Assembly (NCBI GenBank): GCA_036001065.1
Contig: DASYUQ010000116.1
Location: 57,015-121,014 of the forward strand
DNA: 64,000 nt
From: Candidatus Methylomirabilota bacterium
GTDB taxonomy: Bacteria; Methylomirabilota; Methylomirabilia; Rokubacteriales; CSP1-6
Direction: 5' to 3'
Shown here: positions 1 through 7,430 of the stretch, piece after piece
How positions within the stretch are numbered: position 1 is the first letter of the stretch
Layout of the letters: every line of letters starts with the position of its first letter
Program-made: the position numbers and the translations under genes
The notes under the pieces: generated by a model
The model's database searches: none
Seen by the model: only the letters and a program-made list of their open reading frames with translations
Told to the model about the DNA's origin: nothing

Positions 1-615
1 GGCGTGCCGACGGTGCCGGCCACGCCCCGGCAGCGCGATCGCGAGGGCGCGGCGCGGCCGCGGGACGTCGCCGCCGTCGCGCTGATCGTGCTGGGGGGCA
101 ACGTGCAGGTCTTCTTCCTCACCGCGATCCTGCCGGTGGTCCTGCCCGACCTGGGGGTGGCGCCGGCCCGCACGCTCGAGATCGGCGGCATGCTGATCTT
201 CGCCTCGGGCGTGGCGGCGGCCCTCGGGGCCCTGGCCGCCCCGCGGCTCGGTGAATGGATGAGCGAGCGCATGCTGATCGTGACCCTCCTGGTGGCCTCG
301 TCGGTGCTGGTGGCTGCGCTGGCGTCCGTCGCCTCTGTCTGGCTCTACGGCGTGCTGCGGTTCCTCCAGGTGCTGTGCGTGGCGCCGGTCTTTCCCATCG
401 TCGTGGCCCGCATCGCGCAGCGGGCGGGGGGACAGGCGATCGGCTTCATCAATTCCGCGCGCATCGGAGCCGCCTTCGTCGGGCCGGTCGTCGCGACCAC
501 GGCGCTGACGTGGGATTCGCCGGCGGCGCTCTACCTGCTGCTGGCCGCCATCGGCCTCGCCTGCCTGCCGGCCACCGCGGTGCGCGGCGCCGTCTCAGGG
601 CCGAGGGCGTTGTGA
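1..615 (+). CDS. MFS transporter, C-terminal half (5' end outside window)
   Basis: An open frame runs in from the window edge and ends at TGA 613-615. The visible 203 residues contain about five to six hydrophobic helices separated by short basic loops, as in the second half of a 12-helix major facilitator permease. A loop with MSERM-like residues around position 85 and a GFINSARIGAAFVGP helix near 145-160 resemble MFS helices 8 and 11. A GTG at position 4 could be read as a start, but half an MFS is unlikely to be a whole gene, so I treat it as truncated by the window. Substrate cannot be told. It is followed by two hairpins and then a transporter ATPase gene, which is probably unrelated to MFS function. 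Confidence 0.7.
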   Translation, partial: GVPTVPATPRQRDREGAARPRDVAAVALIVLGGNVQVFFLTAILPVVLPDLGVAPARTLEIGGMLIFASGVAAALGALAAPRLGEWMSERMLIVTLLVASSVLVAALASVASVWLYGVLRFLQVLCVAPVFPIVVARIAQRAGGQAIGFINSARIGAAFVGPVVATTALTWDSPAALYLLLAAIGLACLPATAVRGAVSGPRAL

Positions 616-629
616 TGCGCCGCGTTCGA

Positions 630-697
630 GCGCGGGCTTTGCCCGCGCAACCTTTCATGGGGGAGGCCTCGGAGGGGGCCGTCGAGGCCCCCTCCGA
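630..697 (+). terminator. Tandem stem-loops after the MFS gene
   Basis: Two perfect inverted repeats follow the stop codon. The first is an 8-bp GC stem with a TTT loop (630-637 with 641-648). The second is a 12-bp stem (669-680 with 686-697) with loop GTCGA. There is no T-run, so intrinsic termination is not certain. The second hairpin ends 5 bases before the next start codon and might also affect its translation. Confidence 0.5.
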
Positions 698-702
698 TTG
701 AT

Positions 703-1791
703 ATGAGCCGACCGCTGGTCGACGTCCGGCTGGAGGCCCTGTGCACGCGCAGCGGGCAGGAACCCTATCTCGAGGACGTCGCGGTCCACGTGCGGTACGG
801 CGAGTTCTTCACGTTCCTCGGCCCTCCGCACTCGGGCAAGAGCGCGGTGCTGCGCGCGATCGCCGGCTTCCTGCCGCTGGCGGCGGGGCGCGTGCTCGTG
901 GACGCCGAAGACATCGGCCGCCTGACGCCGGGCCGGCGCGGCATCGGATACGTCTTCCACGAGGGCGCCCTCTGGCCGCACATCACCGTCCGGGAGCACG
1001 TCGAGTTCGGCCTGCGCCAGACGGGGCTCACGGCGGCGGAGCTGGACCGGCGCGTGGAGACGGTGCTCGGGCGTCTGGGCCTGGCCGACGCCGCCGACCG
1101 CACCCCGGGCGCCCTCGTCCTCCACCAGCGCCGGCGTCTGGCCCTGGCCCGCGCGCTCGCGGTCGAGCCCCGCGTGCTGCTGCTCGACGAGCCCCTGGCG
1201 CACCTCGATCCCCTGCCGCGCAAGACGCTCCGGCTGGAGCTGGCCCGGCTGCATCGCGACCTTGCCGTCACCACCATCTGTGCCACCCGCGACAGCGCCG
1301 ACGCGCTGGCCCTGTCCGACCGCATCGCGGTGGTGGAGCGAGGGCGGGTCCTGCAGGTGGGCGACCCCGAGCAGCTCTACCGCCGCCCGGCCAGCCGTGC
1401 GGTGGCCCAGGCGCTGGGGCCCGCCAATTTCCTGCCCGTGCGGGTGATCGAGGTCCGCGAGCTCGGTGTGGTCGTGGAGACCGAGGGCGGCGACCGCGTC
1501 CCCGTCGCCGGCATCGGCGCCTTCCGCCAGGGCAGCCGCGGGCTGCTGGTGCTCCGGCCAGAAACCCTCTCGATCACCGACGCCGCCATGGCCCGCGGGC
1601 CCAGCCTCCCCGGGCGGGTGACCCTGCGCGTCTTCGAGGGCGCGCGCTATCTCTACGAGATCGACATCCGGGCCAGCGCGCCGGTCCGGGTCGAGCTGCC
1701 GGCGACGGAGATCGCGCTCTTCCGGGTCGGCGATCGCGTGCGCGTGGAGGTCAGCAGCGACACGGTGGTGCTGCTCTCCGCCGACGGCTGA
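703..1791 (+). CDS. ABC transporter ATP-binding protein, MalK/PotA type, with degenerate motifs
   Basis: A 362-residue protein with a nucleotide-binding domain (about 1-235) and a C-terminal TOBE-like beta domain (about 240-360), the layout of ATPases of sugar, polyamine or iron importers. Walker A is intact (GPPHSGKS, 40-47), as is Walker B (VLLLDEP, 158-164). Three other motifs deviate. The Q-loop position is His86 (FVFHEGALWPH), the signature is LVLHQ at 138-142 instead of LSGGQ, and the switch His is Arg196 (CATRD). The gene starts at ATG 703 and has no adjacent permease or binding protein in the window. It could be an ATPase with weakened turnover, a partner in a heteromeric pair, or a decaying gene. 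The frame is intact and codon use is like its neighbours, which argues against simple decay. Confidence 0.85.
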   Translation: MSRPLVDVRLEALCTRSGQEPYLEDVAVHVRYGEFFTFLGPPHSGKSAVLRAIAGFLPLAAGRVLVDAEDIGRLTPGRRGIGYVFHEGALWPHITVREHVEFGLRQTGLTAAELDRRVETVLGRLGLADAADRTPGALVLHQRRRLALARALAVEPRVLLLDEPLAHLDPLPRKTLRLELARLHRDLAVTTICATRDSADALALSDRIAVVERGRVLQVGDPEQLYRRPASRAVAQALGPANFLPVRVIEVRELGVVVETEGGDRVPVAGIGAFRQGSRGLLVLRPETLSITDAAMARGPSLPGRVTLRVFEGARYLYEIDIRASAPVRVELPATEIALFRVGDRVRVEVSSDTVVLLSADG

Positions 1792-1948
1792 GCGTCGGCC
1801 GTAGCGATATCGCCCCGCGCGCGGGGGTCCGGCGACCACGCGGTTTGGCCCATCGCCGCGGTGGCTGCCTTCTCATACGTCGCGCTGCGTGCGCTTCCGT
1901 CGGCGCGAACGGGCCGGCGGATCCCGTCCCGCCCCCGCGGTGATGCTG

Positions 1949-2713
1949 CTACAGCGAGTAGGTCTTGTCTTGCTCGAGCAGGACGATGCGACCGGCGTCG
2001 ATCCGCAACAGCTCGTCGGCCGTCTCCTGGTAGAACTGCGGCTTGATGTGGAAGATCCACACGGGGATGTCGGGCGGCAGCTTGTCCAGCTCGCGCCGGA
2101 CCAGGTCGGGCGTCAGGTGCCGCGCGGCATCGGCCAGGGGGCGCATCCGGTTGGGGAAGGCGCATTCGAGAATGATCGCGCGCACGCCGGTGAGGCCGCG
2201 CAGCGCCTTCCACAGGGCCTGGGTGGGCCCGGTGTCGCCGGAGTAGACGAATCCCCGCGAGCCGTCGTGCACGATGAACCCGGCCGCCGGCACGCTGTGG
2301 CTGACGCTCACCGCGGTCACCCATAGGTCACCCACCCGCTGTTCGGCGTCCTCGGCCAGCGAGCGGTACTTGAGGATCGGGGCGCTCGCCGACGGGATCT
2401 GCGCGAAGTCGGGCCAGACCACGTTGTTGAAGACGGCCGTGCGGAGCGCCTCGGCGACGGGCGCGATGCTGGTGACGATCAGGGGACGCTGGGCGCTGAA
2501 GCAGGCCAGGGTCTCGGTGAGGTAGGTGAGGCCGGCCATGTGGTCGAGATGGGAGTGGGAGATGAGGACGTGCTCGATCTCGAGCTGCTCGCTCGGGGTG
2601 AGGGCCCCGGTGACGGTGCCGGCGTCGACGAGCGTCCGCTCGTTCACGAGAAACGCCGACGGCCGCTGCCCCAGCCCTTCGGCGCCGTAGGCGCCGAGCA
2701 CGCGTATTTTCAC
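1949..2713 (-). CDS. Class II cyclic-nucleotide phosphodiesterase-like MBL-fold protein
   Basis: A 254-residue metallo-beta-lactamase fold protein. It carries the metal motif HSHLDH at residues 53-58, a YSGDTGP segment near 168-174 and a late His in WIFHIKP. The order and the N-terminal KIRVLGAYG strand fit the PDEase_II family (bacterial CpdP/yeast PDE1 type), which hydrolyses cAMP. The start is GTG at 2711-2713. It is transcribed away from the adenylate cyclase gene that begins 39 bp upstream, so synthesis and breakdown of the same messenger are likely neighbours. Seen: fold motifs and arrangement. Inferred: cAMP as substrate, because general MBL hydrolases share the motif. An alternative is an RNase Z-like or generic MBL hydrolase. 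Confidence 0.8.
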   Translation of the reverse strand: MKIRVLGAYGAEGLGQRPSAFLVNERTLVDAGTVTGALTPSEQLEIEHVLISHSHLDHMAGLTYLTETLACFSAQRPLIVTSIAPVAEALRTAVFNNVVWPDFAQIPSASAPILKYRSLAEDAEQRVGDLWVTAVSVSHSVPAAGFIVHDGSRGFVYSGDTGPTQALWKALRGLTGVRAIILECAFPNRMRPLADAARHLTPDLVRRELDKLPPDIPVWIFHIKPQFYQETADELLRIDAGRIVLLEQDKTYSL

Positions 2714-2752
2714 TGTGTCTAGGGTAGCATAGGTTTCCGTGGCCTCTCGCGC
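2714..2752. promoter_or_regulatory. Short divergent intergenic region between phosphodiesterase and cyclase genes
   Basis: Only 39 bp separate the two divergent start codons, so both promoters must overlap here or lie inside the coding regions. An AT-rich stretch around 2720-2735 (TAGCATAGG and its complement) is the only promoter-like sequence. Shared control of cAMP synthesis and breakdown is an inference from the spacing. Confidence 0.35.
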
Positions 2753-4828
2753 ATGGTGACCCTGCGGACGCTCCTGGCCGGCGTCGGCGCCGGCGTGGTG
2801 ACGCTGGCCCTGGTGCTGCTCGGCGCCCTCGACACCGTCGAGCTGGGGGCGCTCGACCGGCTGTTCGAGCTGCGGGGACCGCGCCCGCCGTCGGCGCCGA
2901 TCGTCGTCGTCACCATCGACGAAGACTCCTTCGACGAGCTGAACGTGTCATGGCCCTTTCCCCGCGCGCTGCACGCCAAGCTGGTGGACGTGCTCCGCGC
3001 CGCGCACCCGCTCATCATCGCCTTCGACGTGGTGTTCCCCGAGCCCTCCCCTCGCGGCCCGGCGGACGACGAGGCGCTGGGGGCGGCCATCGCCCGCGCG
3101 GGCAACGTCGTGCTCGCGGCGGCGATCACCACGGTGAGGGAGCAGTTGAGCGGGGATATCATCCTCAACGTGGACAAGGTCGATCTCAATGTCCCGATTC
3201 CGGTGATCCGCCGCGGCGCGGCCGGGGTCGCGCCGGTGAACGAGCTGCTGGATCCGGACGGCCACCTGCGCCGGGCCGCGGTGCGCCATCGGCTGGGTGA
3301 CGAGCTCCTCGATGGCTGGGACCTGCAGCTGTACCGCATGGCCCGGGCCAAAGGCGTCCCGGCGGCGCCGCTGCCGGAGGGGACCGAGATCCTCATCAAC
3401 TTCCGGGGCGGCCCTCGGACCTTTCCCTGGGTGCCGTACCACCGCGTCGTCCATGGTGAGGTGCCGCCCGAGACGTTCCGCGGGGCCATCGTGCTGATCG
3501 GCGCCACCACGCCGGTGCTCCAGGACATCTTCTCGACACCCTTCGCCCGCGCGCGCTCGATGCCGGGTGTCGAGATCCACGCCCACGTCGTCGACACTCT
3601 CCTGCGCGGCGATCGCGTGCGGCCTCTCCCCGGCTGGGCGAGCCTGGGCGCCGCCGCCGCGGCCGGGTTCGCCGCCGCCTGGCTGGCCGCCCGCCTGCGC
3701 GCGCTGCGGGCCTTCCTGGCCGTCGCCCTGCTGTGGGTGGCGCTGGCCGTGGCGGCGTTCGTCGCCTTCGCGCTGGGGGAGCTCTGGTTCCGCGCGATCG
3801 GCGTCACGCTGGCGCTGGTGCTCGGCTACGGGGCGACCGTCATCGACAACTATGTCCGGGAGCAGCGGGAGAGACGGCGCCTGTCCCAGTTCTTCTCGCC
3901 CGACGTGCTCCGCGAGATCGTCCGGGGACAGGGCGAACAGGTGCTCGGTTCGAGCCGGCGGCGCATCACCGTCCTCTTCTCGGACATCCGCGGCTTCACC
4001 TCGATGTCGGAGAAGGTCGAGCCGGAGCAGGTGGCCGAGATGTTGCGGGAGTACCTCACCGAGATGACCGAGGTGGTCTTCCGCCATGGCGGCACCGTGG
4101 ACAAGTACATCGGCGACTGCATCATGGCGCTGTACAACGCGCCCTTCGACGATCCCGACCACGCCGCCAACGCCATCCGCACCGGGCTCGAGCTGCAGGA
4201 GCGCACGCTGGTGGTCTCGGCGCGGTGGGAGCAGAGGCTGGGGGGCCAGATCCGCAACGGCGTCGGGATCAACACGGGGGAGGCCGTCGTCGGCGCCCTG
4301 GGCTCGCGCCAGCGCCTCGAGTACACGGCCATCGGCGACACCGTCAACCTCGCCTCGCGCCTGGAGAGCCTCACCAAGGAGTACGGCACCGGCATCATCG
4401 TCAGCGAGTCCACCCACGAAAGCGTGAAGGGCCAGTTCCTCACCCGGGAGCTGGGCGCGGTGACGGTCAAGGGCAAGACCCAGCCGGTGAAGATCTACGG
4501 CGTCATGCCGGGCAGCATCCGCAAGTATCCGCGGGCGGCGCTCGACGCGGCGGCGACGGTGGTGGCCGCCGTCGGGGGCCGGACGTGCGTGGTGCGTACG
4601 CTCGACATCAGCGAAGGCGGGCTCTCGGTGGTCGGCCTGCCCTCGGAGCTCGAGCGGGGGGCCACGGTCCAGATCCGGTGCGAGGGCGGGGCGCTGCCCA
4701 AGCCGATCACCGCCGAGGGGACGATCGTCTGGCGGCGCGGCGACCAGGCCGGGATCGCGTTCACGGCCGTGGGGCCCGACGTGGCCACGGCCCTCGTCGA
4801 CCACATTTCGGTCCACAAAGACGCATGA
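2753..4828 (+). CDS. CHASE2 - class III adenylate cyclase - PilZ membrane receptor
   Basis: A 691-residue protein with one N-terminal membrane helix (about 5-26) and an extracytoplasmic CHASE2 sensor (about 30-295). Three closely spaced helices follow (about 300-365), then a cyclase catalytic domain (about 400-570) and a C-terminal PilZ domain (about 588-688). Metal-binding Asp411 (FSDIRGF) and Asp455 (DKYIGD) are present, with Lys451 and the IGDTVN segment typical of adenylate rather than guanylate cyclases. The PilZ part has RKYPR (Arg590, Arg594) and DISEGG (Asp618, Ser620, Gly623), the two c-di-GMP-binding signatures. The architecture implies an outside signal and cytoplasmic c-di-GMP jointly setting cAMP output. 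The start ATG 2753 has no clear Shine-Dalgarno. It is divergent from a likely cAMP phosphodiesterase. Confidence 0.9.
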   Translation: MVTLRTLLAGVGAGVVTLALVLLGALDTVELGALDRLFELRGPRPPSAPIVVVTIDEDSFDELNVSWPFPRALHAKLVDVLRAAHPLIIAFDVVFPEPSPRGPADDEALGAAIARAGNVVLAAAITTVREQLSGDIILNVDKVDLNVPIPVIRRGAAGVAPVNELLDPDGHLRRAAVRHRLGDELLDGWDLQLYRMARAKGVPAAPLPEGTEILINFRGGPRTFPWVPYHRVVHGEVPPETFRGAIVLIGATTPVLQDIFSTPFARARSMPGVEIHAHVVDTLLRGDRVRPLPGWASLGAAAAAGFAAAWLAARLRALRAFLAVALLWVALAVAAFVAFALGELWFRAIGVTLALVLGYGATVIDNYVREQRERRRLSQFFSPDVLREIVRGQGEQVLGSSRRRITVLFSDIRGFTSMSEKVEPEQVAEMLREYLTEMTEVVFRHGGTVDKYIGDCIMALYNAPFDDPDHAANAIRTGLELQERTLVVSARWEQRLGGQIRNGVGINTGEAVVGALGSRQRLEYTAIGDTVNLASRLESLTKEYGTGIIVSESTHESVKGQFLTRELGAVTVKGKTQPVKIYGVMPGSIRKYPRAALDAAATVVAAVGGRTCVVRTLDISEGGLSVVGLPSELERGATVQIRCEGGALPKPITAEGTIVWRRGDQAGIAFTAVGPDVATALVDHISVHKDA

Positions 4829-4866
4829 GCGTTGCCGCGATGCGTCGGGTGTGTTAGAAAAACGCC

Positions 4867-5529
4867 ATGAGCGATAACTTCGACTACCCGACGATGGCGC
4901 GCGCGCTGATCCTCGGGGACAAGGACACCGTCGCCCGCAAGACGCAGGAGGGGCTCGACCGCGCCATCGATCCCAAGACGCTCATCTTCAAGGGGCTGAT
5001 TCCGGGAATGGACGTGGTCGGCGAGAAGTTCCGCCGCAACGAGTACTACGTACCCCAGGTGCTGCTGTCGGCGCGCGCGATGTACGCCGGCCTCGATCTG
5101 CTCAAGCCGCTCATCACCAAGGCGGCCCGTCCCGACGACCACCTCGGCGTCGTGGTCATCGGCACCGCGCAGGGCGATCTGCACGATATCGGAAAGAACC
5201 TGGTGGCGATGATGCTGGAGGGCGCGGGGTTCAAGGTGGTGAACCTCGGTCGTGACGTGGCGCCGGAGAAGTTCGTGGCGGCGGTGGAGGAGCACCACGC
5301 CAACATCGTGGGAATCTCCGCGCTCATGACGACCACCATGCCGGCCATGAAGCGCACGATCGACGCCCTGATCAAGGCGGGCCTGCGCGATCGCGTGAAG
5401 GTGATGGTCGGCGGGGCGCCGGTGAGCCAGGCATTCGCCGACGAGATCGGCGCCGACGGCTACGCCAAGGACTCCACGCTGGCGGTGATGCGGGCCAAGG
5501 AGTTGCTGGGCGTGGAGGTCGCGCGGTGA
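4867..5529 (+). CDS. Methyltransferase-associated corrinoid (B12-binding) protein
   Basis: A 220-residue protein of the MtaC/MtbC/MttC type: an N-terminal helical cap (about 5-90) and a B12-binding Rossmann domain (about 95-215). The lower-ligand motif is GDLHDIGKN, so a base-off/His-on corrinoid is expected. GGAPV near 180 is the usual glycine-rich nucleotide-loop site. It carries a methyl group between two methyltransferase proteins in the cytoplasm. Its stop overlaps the start of the homocysteine methyltransferase gene by 4 bases (5526-5529) and a B12-reactivation domain gene follows. Together these look like a methionine synthase split into modules. The methyl donor protein is not obvious in the operon. 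The 38-bp upstream gap is too short for a cobalamin riboswitch. Confidence 0.92.
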   Translation: MSDNFDYPTMARALILGDKDTVARKTQEGLDRAIDPKTLIFKGLIPGMDVVGEKFRRNEYYVPQVLLSARAMYAGLDLLKPLITKAARPDDHLGVVVIGTAQGDLHDIGKNLVAMMLEGAGFKVVNLGRDVAPEKFVAAVEEHHANIVGISALMTTTMPAMKRTIDALIKAGLRDRVKVMVGGAPVSQAFADEIGADGYAKDSTLAVMRAKELLGVEVAR

Positions 5530-6608
5530 AGGCTCGGGGCTGGGAGGTCCTCCAGCGCATCCGCCAGGGCGAGACGCTGGTCTTCGACGGCGGCTACGGC
5601 ACCATGCTCTTCGCGGCCGGTCTCGCCAACGGCGCCTGTCCAGAGCTGTGGAACGACACCCACGCCGACGTCGTCCGCTCGATCCACCAGGGGTACTTCG
5701 ACGCCGGCAGCGACATCGTCGAGACCAACACGTTCGGCGGCTCCCGGCTCAAGCTCAACGAGTACCAGCTCGGCGACCGCACGCGCGAGCTGAACATCGA
5801 GGGCGCGCGCCTGGCGCGCTCGGGGAGGCCCCCCCACGGCTACGTCGCCGGGTCGATCGGGCCCACCAGCCGGCTGCCCGCCGAGTACGAGCCCCTGGGA
5901 GACACCACCGACGAGGAGTACTTCCAGACGTTCCGCGAGCAGGCGGCGGCCCTGGCCGAGGGCGGCGTCGATCTGTTCGCCGTCGAAACCATGATGTTCC
6001 CCCAGGAGGCGGCGGCGGCCATCCGCGCCTGCAAGGCGGTGGCCGACCTGCCGGTCATGGCCACCATGTTCTTCCAGTTCGAGGAGCTCCACGACCGCGA
6101 CCGTACCATGTGGGGCGAGAGCCCGGCCGAGGTGGCCAAGAATCTCCTGGCCGCCGGCGCCGACGTCGTCGGAATGAACTGCGGCCGGGGCCCCGACCGC
6201 GCCGTGGTGATCATCGGGCAGATGCGCGCGGTGACGGACGCGCCCCTGGCGGCTTATCCCAACGCGGGCCTGCCCATCACCACGGGCGACACCGTGACCT
6301 ACGAGCTGGGGCCGGAGGAGATGGCGCGCCACTACCCCGCGCTGCTGGAGGCCGGCTGCAACATCGTGGGCGCCTGCTGCGGCTCCAATCCCGAGCACAT
6401 CCGCCGGATTGCCACGGTGGTGCGAGCCGCAGGGCGCCGGCGGGCTGGGCCCCGCCCGCCCGAGGCGAGCGAAGCCGGAGAGTGCCGCCCGCCCGAGGCG
6501 AGCGAAGCCGGAGAGTGCCGCCCGCCCGAGGCGAGCGAAGCCGGAGAGTGCCGCCCGCCCGAGGCGAGCGAAGCCGGAGAGTGCCGCCCGCCCGAGGCGC
6601 GTCTATAG
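5526..6608 (+). CDS. Homocysteine S-methyltransferase (MetH N-domain/BHMT-like) with repeat-derived tail
   Basis: Residues 1-300 form the zinc-dependent homocysteine methyltransferase barrel: DGGYGTML near the start, ETNTFGGSR, MNCGRG near 218-223 and GACCGSN near 282-288 supply the Cys ligands. It should transfer a methyl group, probably from the corrinoid protein encoded just upstream, to homocysteine. The expected end is near residue 302. From there the frame runs on through 58 residues that are not family sequence: four copies of PPEASEAGECR and a partial fifth, encoded by a 33-bp tandem repeat. Comparison with two other copies of the same intergenic element suggests the original stop codon was lost and the element is now translated. 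It overlaps the corrinoid gene by 4 bp and the next gene by about 28 bp in another frame. Confidence 0.88.
   Translation: MKARGWEVLQRIRQGETLVFDGGYGTMLFAAGLANGACPELWNDTHADVVRSIHQGYFDAGSDIVETNTFGGSRLKLNEYQLGDRTRELNIEGARLARSGRPPHGYVAGSIGPTSRLPAEYEPLGDTTDEEYFQTFREQAAALAEGGVDLFAVETMMFPQEAAAAIRACKAVADLPVMATMFFQFEELHDRDRTMWGESPAEVAKNLLAAGADVVGMNCGRGPDRAVVIIGQMRAVTDAPLAAYPNAGLPITTGDTVTYELGPEEMARHYPALLEAGCNIVGACCGSNPEHIRRIATVVRAAGRRRAGPRPPEASEAGECRPPEASEAGECRPPEASEAGECRPPEASEAGECRPPEARL
6422..6470 (+). repeat. Post-stop intergenic repeat, copy A (now inside a coding frame)
   Basis: This copy starts GCGAGCCGCAGG, has a central GGGCTGGGCCCC palindromic core and ends GAGGCGAGC. The same three blocks recur at 13106-13172 and 21689-21739, each time directly behind a plus-strand stop codon. 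Here no stop codon precedes it, so it is translated as the start of the C-terminal tail of the homocysteine methyltransferase. Confidence 0.65.
6461..6599 (+). repeat. 33-bp tandem repeat, about 4.2 copies
   Basis: Units begin at 6461, 6494, 6527 and 6560 with a partial copy from 6593. They look identical. Each unit contains the end block (CGAGGCGAGC) of the intergenic repeat, so the array appears to have grown from it. At 33 bp (11 codons) expansion does not shift the frame. One frame extends the upstream protein and another forms the start of the downstream gene. Copy number is a likely site of strain variation. Confidence 0.9.
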
Positions 6609-7309
6609 TCAGAGTCCTCAGAGACCTGCCGCTCGAGATCGATCCCGACGAGGTGCTGCGCTTCCAGGGGTACAAGCGCGGCACCGCCGTAGCCGGTCCC
6701 GAGGTGATGGCGCTCTTCGACGAGGCGCTGGTCCTGGGCCGCCGTCTGATCGACCCCCGCGCCGTCGTGCGCTGGACACCGGTTACGCGCCAGGTCGGCG
6801 ATGCCCTGGAGACCCCCGACCTGGTACTGACGGTCCCCGGCGTCGAGCGCCACTGGGGTCGCGTCGAGCACATCGCCGCCGCCATCTGCACGATCGGCGA
6901 CGCGCTGGAGCGACGCGTCGGCGAGCTGTGGGAGGCGCGGGAGCTCCCGCTGGCGGTCATGCTCGACAGCGTCGGCTCCGGGGCGGTGGAGAGCCTCGCC
7001 GAGTACGTCAACGACCTGCTCTGCCAGGAGGGGATCCTCCAGGGGCTCCAGGTCACCAACCGCATCAGCCCCGGGTACGGGGCCTGGGACGTGAGCGACC
7101 AGCGGGCCCTGTTCCGCTTGTGTCCGGGCGAGGCCGTCGGCGTCACGCTGAACGAGGCCTGCTTCATGACGCCGGAGAAGTCGATTTCGCTGCTGGTGGG
7201 CGCCGGGCGCCAGGCGCGGGTCGATCACTACTTCAGCCAGTGCGCCCGCTGCTGGATGGCGGACTGCGCCTACCGACGCGCTCCCGCCCGTCGCACCGTG
7301 CACCGCTGA
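6581..7309 (+). CDS. Stand-alone methionine synthase reactivation (B12 activation) domain protein
   Basis: From about 6640 onward the protein matches the fold pattern of the MetH activation domain: LRFQGYKRG near the start, an SVGSGAVESLAEYVN helix, then a RISPGYGAWDVSDQRALF segment corresponding to the RxSPGY-type AdoMet-binding motif of MetH. It ends with a Cys cluster (CARCWMADCAY) unusual for MetH itself. In MetH this domain binds AdoMet to remethylate oxidised cob(II)alamin. Here it is separate, 242 residues with the chosen start, directly behind the corrinoid and homocysteine methyltransferase genes. The start is uncertain. GTG 6581 lies within the last tandem repeat and the original start may have been displaced by repeat growth. 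A later GTG in the DEVL segment is possible. Confidence 0.8.
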   Translation: MPPARGASIVRVLRDLPLEIDPDEVLRFQGYKRGTAVAGPEVMALFDEALVLGRRLIDPRAVVRWTPVTRQVGDALETPDLVLTVPGVERHWGRVEHIAAAICTIGDALERRVGELWEARELPLAVMLDSVGSGAVESLAEYVNDLLCQEGILQGLQVTNRISPGYGAWDVSDQRALFRLCPGEAVGVTLNEACFMTPEKSISLLVGAGRQARVDHYFSQCARCWMADCAYRRAPARRTVHR

Positions 7310-7430
7310 TGCAGGCCCGCTCGCTGGTGCTGCTCCGGCGAGCCCACTGAGGCGGCGCCGGCGGGGGCCTCCCCCTCGCGTCCGGCGCGGTTGCGACGAC
7401 CAGCAGGCGTGTGCTACGGTCCGGCCCGTC

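Noticed and set aside
2948..4816. Long minus-strand frame (622 codons) under the cyclase gene
   Set aside because: The plus-strand CHASE2-cyclase-PilZ protein explains the same bases with intact motifs; the antisense product has no recognisable structure.
4829..4866. Cobalamin riboswitch before the corrinoid protein gene
   Set aside because: Only 38 bp lie between the genes, far too short for the aptamer of roughly 200 bases, and no B12-box-like sequence was seen.
6461..6599. Possible CRISPR array
   Set aside because: Units are directly contiguous 33-bp copies with no spacers between them and no cas genes nearby. It is a simple tandem repeat.
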